The notes: generated by a model not told the origin, from the letters alone. Shown: positions 9,563-18,423, numbered from the stretch's first letter. The stretch is 64,000 nucleotides of DNA from Segatella copri DSM 18205 (GCF_025151535.1 NZ_CP102288.1:1452501-1516500); one strand, 5' to 3'. Numbers and translations: made by a program.

Positions 9563-10108
9563 TCATGCTTCCATTGTAGCCAGCACTTCGAGCGTATCCA
9601 GCTGATACATGGTGAACTTACCATCTTCCAATGTTGCAAAGGTTGGCGGATTGCCACCCTTCGGGAAGGTGATGCTGCCGGTATTTACGATGGCCTGTCC
9701 CTTCTCGTTATGAGAGAGTTCCCAGAGATGGGAGTGGCCATAGATCATAGCCTCGTAAGGACCCTTCGGCATGTTTTCCTTATTGTATACATGTCCATGG
9801 GTCAGAAGATAGCGCTTGCCTCCGTCTACCAGCAAGGCATAGGTCTCCATGATAGGGAAATCGAGAAGCATCTGGTCTACTTCTGCATCGCAGTTGCCAC
9901 GCACGGCGATAATCTTATCTGCCAGCGCATTCAGTCTTTCTACGATACCCTTAGGATCGATTCCTTCCGGAATGCGGTTGCGGGGACCATAATTGATGAT
10001 ATCCCCCATGATGCACATCATGTCACAATGTTCAGCCTCGAAGAAATCGAGGACCTTTTCCAGGGCTGGCAAACAGCCGTGGATATCTGAGAATAAAAGA
10101 TATTTCAT
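9563..10108 (-). CDS. YfcE-like metallophosphoesterase
   Basis: A 181-residue cytoplasmic phosphodiesterase of the calcineurin-like fold. Metal-binding motifs occur in order: SDIHG near residue 6, MGDIINYGPRN near 37, RGNCDAEV near 73, THGHVY near 106 and YGHSHLW near 124. Length equals YfcE family members. The ATG at 10108 is chosen because the only longer start, four codons upstream, is TTG. It follows a 36-codon membrane peptide gene by 18 bp and probably shares a transcript with it. Physiological substrate is unknown. Confidence 0.9.
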   Translation of the reverse strand: MKYLLFSDIHGCLPALEKVLDFFEAEHCDMMCIMGDIINYGPRNRIPEGIDPKGIVERLNALADKIIAVRGNCDAEVDQMLLDFPIMETYALLVDGGKRYLLTHGHVYNKENMPKGPYEAMIYGHSHLWELSHNEKGQAIVNTGSITFPKGGNPPTFATLEDGKFTMYQLDTLEVLATMEA

Positions 10109-10126
10109 TACTTGATTCAAAAAGTA

Positions 10127-10237
10127 TTAATACTCACCCTCAACCCATTTTTTACCTGATTCAGTATATTTCATCCAAATAACCAAACCGACACCAATGA
10201 TTGCTGCTATTGCAAAAAGTATTGTCAACATTTCCAT
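10127..10237 (-). CDS. 36-residue single-span membrane peptide
   Basis: A tiny gene encoding one hydrophobic helix (about residues 4-21, MLTILFAIAAIIGVGLVIW) followed by a basic tail containing YTESGKKWVE. It starts 2 bp after the stop of the preceding small membrane gene and ends 18 bp before the phosphoesterase, so the three form a compact operon. The longer reading frame extends back into the preceding gene and is unlikely. Function unknown; small tails of the SGKKW type recur in Bacteroidales membrane peptides. Confidence 0.65.
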   Translation of the reverse strand: MEMLTILFAIAAIIGVGLVIWMKYTESGKKWVEGEY

Positions 10238-10239
10238 AA

Positions 10240-10494
10240 TTATTTCTTTTTTAATTCTACTTTTAATAAATAATTGCCTGCATAAGCAAAACATGCAGCA
10301 GCGATTACTGCGCATCCCATGCAAACATAGTTAGTTACTCCCATTGCCTCACCTGTAAACAGTGGCGACAATGCACCAATTCCAATACCGCTGCATACCA
10401 TCTTTGAAAGACCAAAGAAATACTCAGCCAGCATCTCATTTCGTTTGAAATTGCGTTCAACGAGTTGATTTTTACTATTTACTTCTGTAACCAT
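10240..10494 (-). CDS. small two-helix membrane protein (possibly DUF6722-like)
   Basis: An 84-residue protein with a polar N-terminus (about 35 residues) and two hydrophobic segments (about 37-52 and 57-77) ending in a lysine tail. The ATG at 10494 is preferred over one at 10560 because a near-perfect promoter (TTTG at 10549-10552, 20 bp, TAATTTTG at 10521-10528) lies between them. The AEYFFGLSKMVCSGIGIG segment resembles the Bacteroidales DUF6722 family, but this is from memory and uncertain. It leads the operon with the 36-residue peptide and phosphoesterase. Confidence 0.7.
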   Translation of the reverse strand: MVTEVNSKNQLVERNFKRNEMLAEYFFGLSKMVCSGIGIGALSPLFTGEAMGVTNYVCMGCAVIAAACFAYAGNYLLKVELKKK

Positions 10495-10520
10495 ATTGCT
10501 AATGCTTTGAATTACATCGG

Positions 10521-10552
10521 CAAAATTAAGCAAATAATCCGAAACACCCAAA
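10521..10552 (-). promoter_or_regulatory. promoter of the small membrane protein operon
   Basis: On the minus strand TTTG (10549-10552), 20 bp, TAATTTTG (10521-10528). It fixes the start of the downstream gene at 10494 because an upstream in-frame ATG at 10560 lies before the promoter. Confidence 0.75.
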
Positions 10553-10663
10553 CATTTCAACGTTTTTTATATATATAATAAGGTATAAGGGAGAGGAAGA
10601 GCCTATAATTATCTACTGAAATAGCTTTTTTATCTACAATATGCTACTTTTTTGTTAAAATCC

Positions 10664-10694
10664 TTGGCAGTTTGACATATTATTCGTACTTTTG
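10664..10694 (+). promoter_or_regulatory. promoter of the threonine operon
   Basis: TTGG (10664-10667), 19 bp, TACTTTTG (10687-10694). The leader that follows (to 10766) contains a small GC hairpin, CCCCG (10714-10718) with CGGGG (10726-10730). No T-run and no Thr-rich leader peptide is seen, so attenuation is not supported. Confidence 0.75.
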
Positions 10695-10766
10695 CCCTCA
10701 AGTTCTGCTTCGGCCCCGGTCGTTTCGGGGGAGGCATTACATTACCAACGTAAAATTCAAGAACAT

Positions 10767-13208
10767 ATGAAAGTATTAAAATTCGGCGGAACATCGGTTG
10801 GTTCCGTAAAAAGCATCCTCAGCTTGAAACGTATCGTTGAAAACGAGGCTAAGAAACAGAGTGTAGTGGTTGTCGTGAGCGCGCTTGGCGGTATCACGGA
10901 CAAACTCTTGCAAACCTCTCAACTTGCCCTCCAGGGTGATGAACAGTGGAAAGTAGAATTCGAAGCCATGGTTGATCGCCACCACAAGATGATAGATACC
11001 ATCATCACCGACACAACAGACAGAGAAAACTTATTCAAATCGGTTGATGCCCTCTTCGAGCAGTTGAAGAGCATCTATTTTGGTGTGTACCTCATCCACG
11101 ACCTCAGCGAGAAAACGCAGGATGCCATCGTGAGTTATGGTGAAAGACTCAGTTCCAAGATTGTTGCCACATTGATTCGTGGAGCCAAATGGTTCGACTC
11201 CCGCAACTTCATCAAGACTGAGCGCAAGAACGGCAAAGGCAAGCATGTACTCGACAGCGAGCTGACCAACGTACTGGTTAAAGAAGCCTTTGCAGAAATT
11301 CCACGCATATCTCTCGTTCCGGGTTTTATCAGTCGTGACAAGAACACAGACCGCACCACCAACCTTGGCCGTGGCGGTAGCGACTACACAGCAGCCATCA
11401 TAGCAGCTGCCCTCGATGCAGAAGTGCTCGAAATCTGGACTGATGTAGACGGTTTCATGACCGCCGACCCACGTGTCATCAGATCAGCTTATACCATCAA
11501 CGAACTGAGTTACGTTGAGGCGATGGAGCTTTGCAACTTTGGTGCAAAGGTCATCTACCCTCCAACCATCTACCCGGTTTGTGTCAAGAATATTCCTATC
11601 AAGGTTAAGAACACCTTCAACCCAGATGCTCCGGGCACCATCATCAAGAACAAGATAGATGGCGACCAGAAGCCTATCAAGGGTATCTCTTCCATCAACG
11701 GTACAGCGCTCATCACCGTAACCGGTCTTTCCATGGTCGGTGTGATTGGTGTAAACCGCCGTATCTTCACCGCTCTTGCCAACGAGGGCATCTCTGTGTT
11801 CATGGTGTCACAGGCATCATCTGAGAACTCTACCTCTATCGGTGTGCGCGAGCAGGATGTAGAAGAGGCTGTAAAGGTATTGAACAATGAGTTCCACAAC
11901 GAGATTGCCGATGGTGCCATGTTCCCAATGCACGCAGAGAAGGGCTTGGCTACTATCGCCATCGTGGGTGAAAACATGAAGCATGCTGCCGGTATCGCCG
12001 GTAAGCTCTTCGGAACCCTCGGCCGTAGCGGTATTTCCGTCATCGCCTGTGCACAGGGTGCTTCAGAGACCAACATCTCGTTCGTAGTGAAGAGCGATTA
12101 TCTGAGAAAGTCACTCAACGTGCTCCACGACAGTTTCTTCCTTTCAGAATACAAGGTGCTGAACCTCTTCATCTGCGGTGTGGGTACCGTGGGCGGAAAG
12201 CTCATCGAGCAGATCAAGAACCAGTATGCCGACCTCATGGAGCGCAGCAAACTGAAGCTAAACGTGGTGGGTATCGCTTCTTCCAAGAACGCCATCTTCA
12301 ACCGCGATGGTATTGATCTCGAGAACTACAGCGAGGAACTGAAGAAATCAGACCCAAGCACTCCAGAGGTTCTGCGCGATACCATCCTGGCGATGAACAT
12401 CTTCAACAGCGTGTTTGTAGACTGTACAGCCAGCAAGGATGTGGCCGCTCTCTACCAGAGTCTGCTGGAGCACAACGTAAGCATTATCGCAGCCAACAAG
12501 ATAGCTGCATCAAGCGAATATGAGAACTACGAGAAACTGAAGAAGACTGCCATCCAGCGTGGCGTAGTATTCCGTTTCGAGACCAACGTAGGTGCCGGTC
12601 TTCCTATCATCGGAACCATCAACGATCTCCGCAACTCCGGAGATAAAATCCTTAAGATTGAGGCAGTTCTCTCAGGTACGCTCAACTTTATCTTCAACGC
12701 CATCTCCAGCGTCGTTCCATTCTCTGAGACCGTGAGACTGGCTAAGGAGAAGGGCTACAGCGAGCCAGATCCACGTATCGACCTGAGCGGTATGGACGTG
12801 ATTCGCAAGCTGGTGATTCTCTCCCGCGAGGCAGGTTACCGCGTAGAGCAGGAAGATGTAGAGAAAAACCTCTTCGTGCCAGACAAATACTTCAAGGGTT
12901 CGCTCGACAACTTCTGGAAGAAACTTCCTGAGCTTGATGCCGATTTCGAGGCTAAGCGCAAGGCGCTCGATGTAGAGCACAAACGCTGGCGCTTCGTTGC
13001 CACCCTGGATGGCGGCAAGACTAGCGTAGGTTTGCAGGCTGTCGGTCCTGAGCATCCGTTCTACAATCTGGAAGGTTCCAACAACATCGTGCTGCTCACC
13101 ACCGAGCGCTATAAGGAATACCCTATGATGATTCAGGGCTATGGTGCCGGAGCCAGCGTAACTGCTGCCGGTGTATTCGCCAACATCATGAGTATCGCTA
13201 ACATTTAA
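10767..13208 (+). CDS. thrA: bifunctional aspartate kinase / homoserine dehydrogenase
   Basis: An 813-residue fusion enzyme catalysing the first and third steps from aspartate to threonine. The aspartokinase domain (about 1-300) starts with MKVLKFGGTSVG. ACT regulatory segments follow (about 310-460, with ALITVTGLSMVG). The homoserine dehydrogenase domain (about 465-813) begins LFICGVGTVGG and contains NVGAGLPIIGT and the LSGTLNFI motif. The ATG at 10767 is used; a longer frame from 10692 would need a start inside the -7 element. Normal ThrA length. It is first of a thr operon with the apgM-like gene (21 bp later) and thrC. Confidence 0.97.
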   Translation: MKVLKFGGTSVGSVKSILSLKRIVENEAKKQSVVVVVSALGGITDKLLQTSQLALQGDEQWKVEFEAMVDRHHKMIDTIITDTTDRENLFKSVDALFEQLKSIYFGVYLIHDLSEKTQDAIVSYGERLSSKIVATLIRGAKWFDSRNFIKTERKNGKGKHVLDSELTNVLVKEAFAEIPRISLVPGFISRDKNTDRTTNLGRGGSDYTAAIIAAALDAEVLEIWTDVDGFMTADPRVIRSAYTINELSYVEAMELCNFGAKVIYPPTIYPVCVKNIPIKVKNTFNPDAPGTIIKNKIDGDQKPIKGISSINGTALITVTGLSMVGVIGVNRRIFTALANEGISVFMVSQASSENSTSIGVREQDVEEAVKVLNNEFHNEIADGAMFPMHAEKGLATIAIVGENMKHAAGIAGKLFGTLGRSGISVIACAQGASETNISFVVKSDYLRKSLNVLHDSFFLSEYKVLNLFICGVGTVGGKLIEQIKNQYADLMERSKLKLNVVGIASSKNAIFNRDGIDLENYSEELKKSDPSTPEVLRDTILAMNIFNSVFVDCTASKDVAALYQSLLEHNVSIIAANKIAASSEYENYEKLKKTAIQRGVVFRFETNVGAGLPIIGTINDLRNSGDKILKIEAVLSGTLNFIFNAISSVVPFSETVRLAKEKGYSEPDPRIDLSGMDVIRKLVILSREAGYRVEQEDVEKNLFVPDKYFKGSLDNFWKKLPELDADFEAKRKALDVEHKRWRFVATLDGGKTSVGLQAVGPEHPFYNLEGSNNIVLLTTERYKEYPMMIQGYGAGASVTAAGVFANIMSIANI

Positions 13209-13229
13209 CACTTAACATTAAAAGAAGAG

Positions 13230-14480
13230 ATGAAACATATTATCATTCTTGGCGACGGAATGGCTGACCACCCGGTAGAAAGACTGGGTGGAAAGACTCT
13301 CCTGCAATACGCCAATAAACCCTATATGGATATGCTTGCCAAGAAGGGCAAGACAGGAAGACTCGTTACCGTGCCAGATGGATTCCATCCGGGTTCTGAG
13401 GTAGCCAACAGCTCTATCATGGGCTATGACCAGAACGAGGTTTACGAAGGACGCGGACCGCTGGAGGCTGCCAGCATCGGCTATGAACTGGAGCCTACCG
13501 ACCTTGCCCTGCGCTGCAACATCATCAATGTGCAGGACGGCAAAATTATCACCCACAACGGTGGTAACCTGGAAACGGAAGATGCGGATGTGCTCATCAA
13601 GTATCTCAACGATACCCTCGGCAAGAAATATCCTGATGTCAAGTTTGTTACCGGCATCCAGTATCGCCATCTTCTGGTGGTGAAGCACGGAAACAAGCAT
13701 ATCGACTGTGCCCCACCTCATGACCATCCCAACGAGGAATGGCATAAGCTGATGGTGAAACCTATCTTGCCGGAGATTGGAGGCGATGAGGGTCACATCA
13801 GCCGTCGTGATACAGCCGACCTTCTGAACCAGCTGATTCTCGAGAGTCAGGAACTCCTGGAGAACCATCCTTTCAATGTGGCGCGCAAGGAGCGTGGCGA
13901 ACGAATGGCCAATCTTATCTGGCCTTGGGGCGGCGGTTACCGTCCGCACATGCTCACCCTCTCCCAGATGTATCCACAGATCAAGAAGGGTTCCGTGATT
14001 TCTGCCGTAGACCTGATCCGAGGCATCGGCCATTACGCCGGTCTGCGCAACATCATCGTTGAGGGCGCTACCGGTCTTGCCAATACCAACTACGAGGGCA
14101 AGGCAGCCGCAGCTATCCAGGCATTGAAGGATGGCGACGACTTCGTTTATGTTCACGTAGAGGCGAGCGACGAGGCAGGTCATGATGGCGATCTGGAGCT
14201 GAAGCTGAAGACTATCGAGAACCTCGACCAGCGACTCATCAAGCCTATCTTCGATGAGGTAAGCACCTGGGACGAGCCGGTATGCATCGCAGTTCTCCCA
14301 GACCATCCTACTCCGGTTGAGATCCGTACCCACGTCAAGGAGCCTGTGCCTTTCATCATCTATTACCCTGGCATTGAGCCGGATAGCGTAGAGAAGTATG
14401 ACGAGGTAAGTTGCGTGAGTGGCGGTTACGGCATGCTGCAGCTGCAGGAATTCATGAATGCCTTCATGGCGATCAATTAA
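13230..14480 (+). CDS. apgM: ApgM-type phosphoglycerate mutase homologue, putative homoserine kinase
   Basis: A 416-residue alkaline-phosphatase-superfamily protein of the archaeal-type cofactor-independent phosphoglycerate mutase group. Metal and nucleophile motifs: ILGDGMADHP near residue 6, GSEVANSSIMGYD near 57, EASDEAGHDGD near 311 and VLPDHPTPVEIRTH near 353. The gene sits exactly between thrA and thrC, where thrB would be expected, and no classical GHMP homoserine kinase is seen in this window. Comparative genomics has proposed members of this family as an alternative homoserine kinase. I infer that role here from context; mutase activity cannot be excluded. Confidence 0.9.
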   Translation: MKHIIILGDGMADHPVERLGGKTLLQYANKPYMDMLAKKGKTGRLVTVPDGFHPGSEVANSSIMGYDQNEVYEGRGPLEAASIGYELEPTDLALRCNIINVQDGKIITHNGGNLETEDADVLIKYLNDTLGKKYPDVKFVTGIQYRHLLVVKHGNKHIDCAPPHDHPNEEWHKLMVKPILPEIGGDEGHISRRDTADLLNQLILESQELLENHPFNVARKERGERMANLIWPWGGGYRPHMLTLSQMYPQIKKGSVISAVDLIRGIGHYAGLRNIIVEGATGLANTNYEGKAAAAIQALKDGDDFVYVHVEASDEAGHDGDLELKLKTIENLDQRLIKPIFDEVSTWDEPVCIAVLPDHPTPVEIRTHVKEPVPFIIYYPGIEPDSVEKYDEVSCVSGGYGMLQLQEFMNAFMAIN

Positions 14481-14555
14481 AATCAACGGCTTCATGATAG
14501 CCCTCAAAGCTAATCATAAAGTTTAATGTTCAAATCTCAAAGTTAAAAGTAAAAA

Positions 14556-15857
14556 ATGAAATATTATTCAACAAATAAGAAAGCACCCATCGCCGACCTT
14601 CACAAGGCGGTAGTTAAAGGTCTGGCAGAAGACCGTGGTCTCTATATGCCAGAAATCATCAAGAAGTTGCCACAGGATTTCTTCGACAACATCGAGAAAC
14701 TGAGTTTCCAGGAGATTGCCTACAAGGTAGCTGATGCCTTCTTTGGCGAGGACGTTGATGCCGAGTCATTGAAGAAGATTGTATACGATACCCTGGCATT
14801 CGACTGCCCTGTAGTCGAGGTAGAGCCAAACATCTACTCTCTCGAGCTGTTCCATGGTCCTACTCTCGCCTTCAAGGATGTGGGTGCGCGCTTCATGGCC
14901 CGTCTCCTGCAGTACTTCGTACGTCAGGAGGGCAAGGAAGAGGTGAATGTGCTCGTTGCTACATCGGGCGATACCGGTTCGGCTGTTGCCAACGGTTTCC
15001 TCGGCGTTGACGGCATCCATGTTTACGTGCTCTATCCTAAGGGCAAGGTGAGCAAAATTCAGGAGAGCCAGTTCACTACCCTCGGCCAGAACATCACAGC
15101 CCTTGAGGTAGACGGCGTATTCGACGACTGCCAGGCACTGGTGAAATCTGCGTTCATGGACGAGGAGCTCAACAAGCACATGAAGCTCACTTCAGCCAAC
15201 TCTATCAACGTAGCCCGCTTCCTGCCTCAGGCATTCTATTATTTCAATGCCTATGCCCGCATGAAGGAGAAGGGTCTCGCCGACAAGCTGGTTATCTGCG
15301 TACCTAGCGGCAACTTCGGCAACATCACAGCCGGACTCTTCGGTCATGAGATGGGATTGCCTATCCACCGCTTCATCGCAGCCAACAACGCCAACGATAT
15401 CTTCTACGAGTATCTGCAGACAGGCAAGTATAATCCACAGCCTAGCAAGCAGACCATCGCCAATGCCATGGACGTAGGAGACCCATCAAACTTTGCCCGC
15501 ATCTACGACCTCTACAAGGGCGATCACGATGCCATCGCTGCCTACATCGGTGGTGCTACATACAAGGACGAGCAGATTGCAGAAACCATGAAGCAGTGCT
15601 ACAATGAAACCAAGTATGTACTTGACCCTCACGGAGCTTGCGGCTATCGCGCCCTGAAGGAGCAGTTGAAGCCAGGTGAGGTTGGCGTGTTCCTCGAGAC
15701 CGCTCATCCAGCCAAGTTCAAGGAGAAGGTAGACAGCATCCTTGACAGCGACATTGAGATTCCTGCACGCCTTGCAGAATTCATGAAGGGTGAGAAGAAG
15801 AGCATCCAGATGACCAAGGATTTCGCATCATTCAAGAACTACTTGATGAACGAATAA
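14556..15857 (+). CDS. thrC: threonine synthase
   Basis: A 433-residue PLP enzyme converting O-phosphohomoserine to threonine. The PLP lysine lies in TLAFKDVGARF near residue 109, the phosphate loop in ATSGDTGSA near 135, and CVPSGNFGNI near 249. Length and order match bacterial ThrC. Last gene of the thr operon, closed by the hairpin at 15869. The 75-bp gap after the apgM-like gene is A-rich and contains no clear promoter. Confidence 0.96.
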   Translation: MKYYSTNKKAPIADLHKAVVKGLAEDRGLYMPEIIKKLPQDFFDNIEKLSFQEIAYKVADAFFGEDVDAESLKKIVYDTLAFDCPVVEVEPNIYSLELFHGPTLAFKDVGARFMARLLQYFVRQEGKEEVNVLVATSGDTGSAVANGFLGVDGIHVYVLYPKGKVSKIQESQFTTLGQNITALEVDGVFDDCQALVKSAFMDEELNKHMKLTSANSINVARFLPQAFYYFNAYARMKEKGLADKLVICVPSGNFGNITAGLFGHEMGLPIHRFIAANNANDIFYEYLQTGKYNPQPSKQTIANAMDVGDPSNFARIYDLYKGDHDAIAAYIGGATYKDEQIAETMKQCYNETKYVLDPHGACGYRALKEQLKPGEVGVFLETAHPAKFKEKVDSILDSDIEIPARLAEFMKGEKKSIQMTKDFASFKNYLMNE

Positions 15858-15868
15858 ACCATACATAC

Positions 15869-15911
15869 GGAAAAGCCTTTCTCTTTCTCAGGGGGAAGGC
15901 TTTTCCTTTTA
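15869..15911 (+). terminator. terminator after thrC
   Basis: An 11-bp stem GGAAAAGCCTT / AAGGCTTTTCC around a CT-rich loop is followed by a T-rich tail, ending the threonine operon just before a truncated repeat element. Confidence 0.88.
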
Positions 15912-15913
15912 TA

Positions 15914-16001
15914 CTGAACTTTCGCATGTGGTTCAAGTACGGGCTGAAGGCCCAAAAGCTCCTAGCCCAGGGCGTATGGGACAAAACTTGCGAAACTTTT
16001 A
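15914..16001 (-). mobile_element. truncated class A terminal-repeat element (copy 1)
   Basis: An 88-bp non-coding copy. The left end TGAACTTTCGCATGTGG and the GGGCTGAAGGCCCAAAAGC block match the reverse complement of the right end of the full copies at 41444 and 48634, so most of the body is deleted. The right end is TTGCGAAACTT. It is flanked by TTTTATA at 15907-15913 and 16002-16008, a likely target duplication. It lies between the thrC terminator and the dehydrogenase start at 16030. Confidence 0.75.
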
Positions 16002-16029
16002 TTTTATATACAGAAAACGGGAAAAATTT

Positions 16030-16986
16030 ATGAAGATTGTTATTCTAGACGGCTATGCCGCAAACCCGGGAGATTTGGATTATCATCTTCTGGAGAAACT
16101 GGGCGAGGTGGTAGTTTATCCTCGCACATCAGATGCTGAGAAAGTGGAACGTGCCAAGGATGCCGACATCATCCTTCTGAACAAGGTGCAGATAGATGCA
16201 GAGACGCTGGCGCAGCTTCCTAAACTGAAATATATCGGTATCCAGGCTACCGGTTTTAACGTGGTAGACATCGAGGCTGCCAGAAAACAGGGCATCATCG
16301 TAACCAATATTCCTGCCTACAGCACCGACAGCGTGGCGCAGATGACCTTTGCCCTCATCCTTGCTGTAACCAACCGCGTAGAGCATTATACTCAGGAGAA
16401 CCGCAACGAGCGCTGGGCTTACAATAAGGATTTCTGTTATTGGGATACCCCACTGATGGAGCTTGCCGGCAAGACCCTGGGTATCATGGGACTGGGCAAT
16501 ATCGGCATGAAAGTTGCCAACATCGCCCGCCAGTTTGGCATGAAAATCTGTGCCTGCACCAGCAAGAATTCGAGCAATCTGCCTGAGTGGATCCAGAAGG
16601 TGAGCAAGGAGGGTTTGCTTGCCACGAGCGATATTCTCTCGCTCCATTGTCCGCTTTCTGATGACACCTATCATTTCATCAATAAGGAGAGTCTGGAGAA
16701 GATGAAGGATACCGCCATCCTGGTTAATACGGGTCGCGGTCCGCTGGTAGATGAGGAGGCCGTAGCTGCCGCCCTTCACGAAGGCAGTCTGGGTGCCTAC
16801 TGTGCCGATGTAATGGCTCAGGAGCCGCCGTCAAAGGAGAATCCGCTCTTCGGCGAGCCTAATGCTTACCTCACCCCTCATATTGCCTGGGCCACCTACG
16901 AGGCTCGCGAGCGTCTGAACAAGCAGGTAGCCGCCAACGTAAAGGCATTTCTCGAGGGCAATCCGATTAATGTCGTGAATAAGTAA
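16030..16986 (+). CDS. D-2-hydroxyacid dehydrogenase (glycerate/hydroxypyruvate reductase type)
   Basis: A 318-residue NAD-dependent dehydrogenase. The NAD motif GLGNIGMKVA is near residue 157. The catalytic triad is visible as Arg in NTGRGPLVDE (about 236), Glu in MAQEPP (about 265) and His in LTPHIAWAT (about 283). Similarity is highest to glycerate/hydroxypyruvate reductases. The ATG at 16030 starts the family-typical MKIVILDGYAAN. The frame could be opened further upstream, but that would translate the repeat element at 15914-16001. It ends with the strong hairpin at 17024. Confidence 0.93.
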   Translation: MKIVILDGYAANPGDLDYHLLEKLGEVVVYPRTSDAEKVERAKDADIILLNKVQIDAETLAQLPKLKYIGIQATGFNVVDIEAARKQGIIVTNIPAYSTDSVAQMTFALILAVTNRVEHYTQENRNERWAYNKDFCYWDTPLMELAGKTLGIMGLGNIGMKVANIARQFGMKICACTSKNSSNLPEWIQKVSKEGLLATSDILSLHCPLSDDTYHFINKESLEKMKDTAILVNTGRGPLVDEEAVAAALHEGSLGAYCADVMAQEPPSKENPLFGEPNAYLTPHIAWATYEARERLNKQVAANVKAFLEGNPINVVNK

Positions 16987-17023
16987 GAATGCTACTTTAA
17001 AAATCTGCATTTCTTAAATGAAG

Positions 17024-17070
17024 ACAGCCAACCTTCAATATCCCAATTGAAAGTTGGCTGTTTACTTTTT
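17024..17070 (+). terminator. terminator after the hydroxyacid dehydrogenase gene
   Basis: A long imperfect stem pairs ACAGCCAACCTTCAAT with ATTGAAAGTTGGCTGT and is followed by TTTACTTTTTC. It separates the plus-strand gene from the minus-strand ATPase region and may work in both directions. Confidence 0.85.
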
Positions 17071-17071
17071 C

Positions 17072-17194
17072 TTATAGTTTTCTTCTGAACTGCCTAATCA
17101 GGTACTTGGGATTTCGTCTTATATTCCATAAGTCAACAAGAATAATTCTATCGTATTCCGCATCATATCGATAGATGATTTTCCTATTTTTATT
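17072..17194 (-). pseudogene. RelE/ParE-like toxin C-terminal remnant
   Basis: About 40 codons (KIIYRYDAEYDRI, then VDLWNIRRNP) resemble the C-terminal half of RelE/ParE-family toxins, where a YRYD strand is followed by DLWDTRRNP. The frame has no start of its own outside the ATPase gene: its upstream part overlaps the end of that gene at 17190. No antitoxin gene is visible. I read it as a fragment, with the similarity judged by eye only. Confidence 0.4.
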
Positions 17195-18383
17195 CAAACA
17201 ATTGCATGATATCCATACAGAAGAATTCTTCAAATGGAATACCATCGGTGCCAACAACGATTGATTTCAGAGGATGGAATTTCTCTTGAAACATAGGAAT
17301 ACCACTATTCATGCCTCTCTTTCCACTCTTAACCTCTATGGCAACGAAATCTCCTTGTGACTCCAGGATATAATCCACCTCATTATTATGATCTCGCCAA
17401 TAATAGAGATGACAGTCATTGTCCTCCACAAAATCGAGAAGACAAGTACCCACTGCCGATTCCACCCATCTGCCCCAAATCATTGGGTCAACATAATCTT
17501 TGTCAAACCCCTTACCGCGATATGCCGTGAACAAAGCATTGTTAAACACTGTAAACTTTGGGATAGACTGTCTCTTACGAGCCTCATCGCATGCAAACTT
17601 TTGAAGTCCGCAAAGCAAGTTGGCTTGCTTCAATATTTCGAGATAAGAAGACAAAGTCGTGACATTGCCTGCATCTTGCAATTGTCCAAGCATTTTGGTG
17701 AGTGACAACAACTCACCAGAATAAGAACAACCTACCTCAAAAAGCTGTGACATGAGTGAAGGCTTGTAAATATTCGAAGTCAAGAGAACATCCTTTTCAA
17801 TGGCAGGTGCCACAAGAGAATCCTTGACATATTTCCTCCAACGCCTAAAATCCCCTATATAATCCACCGAGCCTGGATAACCTCCAAAATAAATCCATTG
17901 TTGGAGTGATAACCCGAAGGCAGCTTTCATTTCCGGAAAAGTCCAATGCCCCATACGAATCAACTCGAATCTACCAGCTAAAGACTCGGTTAGCCCTTTG
18001 CGCAAAAGCAAGCGAGACGAACCCAGCAATACGACTTTCAGGTTTACATGATTTAGGGTATCGGCATCCCACTCTCTCTTCACATATTCACTCCATCTGC
18101 GTATTTTCTGTATCTCGTCTATTACAAGAACAGCTTCTTGCAAATGCTGAATATCCATTCGGCTTCGAACAGACTCCCAAGAACGTCGAATCCAATCCGA
18201 ATCTTCTTCATTTACAGAATCAGCATTAAATTGAAATACTACCTTATCAATAGTCTCTGCTATTTGCGCCATAACTGTTGATTTGCCAACCTGTCTTGGT
18301 CCTGCCAAAACAAATATACACTTACGTCTTTCGCTCAACCTACTCAACATCAAGTTGTAATGTGGTCTTCTATACTCACCCAT
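17190..18383 (-). CDS. AAA-family ATPase with DUF4143-type C-terminus
   Basis: A 397-residue protein of the large, poorly characterised bacterial AAA/DUF4143 family. Walker A GPRQVGKST is near residue 28, Walker B VLVIDEIQKI near 86, then a GSSRLLL sensor-like segment. The C-terminal part has a nuclease-like EVDYILE...VAIEVKSG signature near 343. Length is normal and the frame intact. It is a single-gene unit preceded by 22-bp tandem repeats in its leader. Proposed roles in the literature are vague (DNA-associated or toxin-like); I assign none. Confidence 0.88.
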   Translation of the reverse strand: MGEYRRPHYNLMLSRLSERRKCIFVLAGPRQVGKSTVMAQIAETIDKVVFQFNADSVNEEDSDWIRRSWESVRSRMDIQHLQEAVLVIDEIQKIRRWSEYVKREWDADTLNHVNLKVVLLGSSRLLLRKGLTESLAGRFELIRMGHWTFPEMKAAFGLSLQQWIYFGGYPGSVDYIGDFRRWRKYVKDSLVAPAIEKDVLLTSNIYKPSLMSQLFEVGCSYSGELLSLTKMLGQLQDAGNVTTLSSYLEILKQANLLCGLQKFACDEARKRQSIPKFTVFNNALFTAYRGKGFDKDYVDPMIWGRWVESAVGTCLLDFVEDNDCHLYYWRDHNNEVDYILESQGDFVAIEVKSGKRGMNSGIPMFQEKFHPLKSIVVGTDGIPFEEFFCMDIMQLFE

Positions 18384-18423
18384 ATTCTTTAATTTGTAAT
18401 ATTAAACAACTCTATTCTTTATA

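Noticed and set aside
10692..10766. N-terminal extension of ThrA
   Set aside because: It would begin within the -7 promoter element and precedes the family-typical MKVLKFGGTSVG start.
10695..10766. Threonine attenuator or riboswitch in the thrA leader
   Set aside because: Only one small GC hairpin without a T-run; no Thr/Ile-rich leader peptide and no known aptamer was recognised.
13218..14507. 429-codon frame antisense to the apgM-like gene
   Set aside because: It is the shadow of a GC-biased real gene; it has no domain, and the sense frame has clear motifs.
15928..16029. N-terminal extension of the hydroxyacid dehydrogenase
   Set aside because: It translates the terminal-repeat element, and the family start is at 16030.
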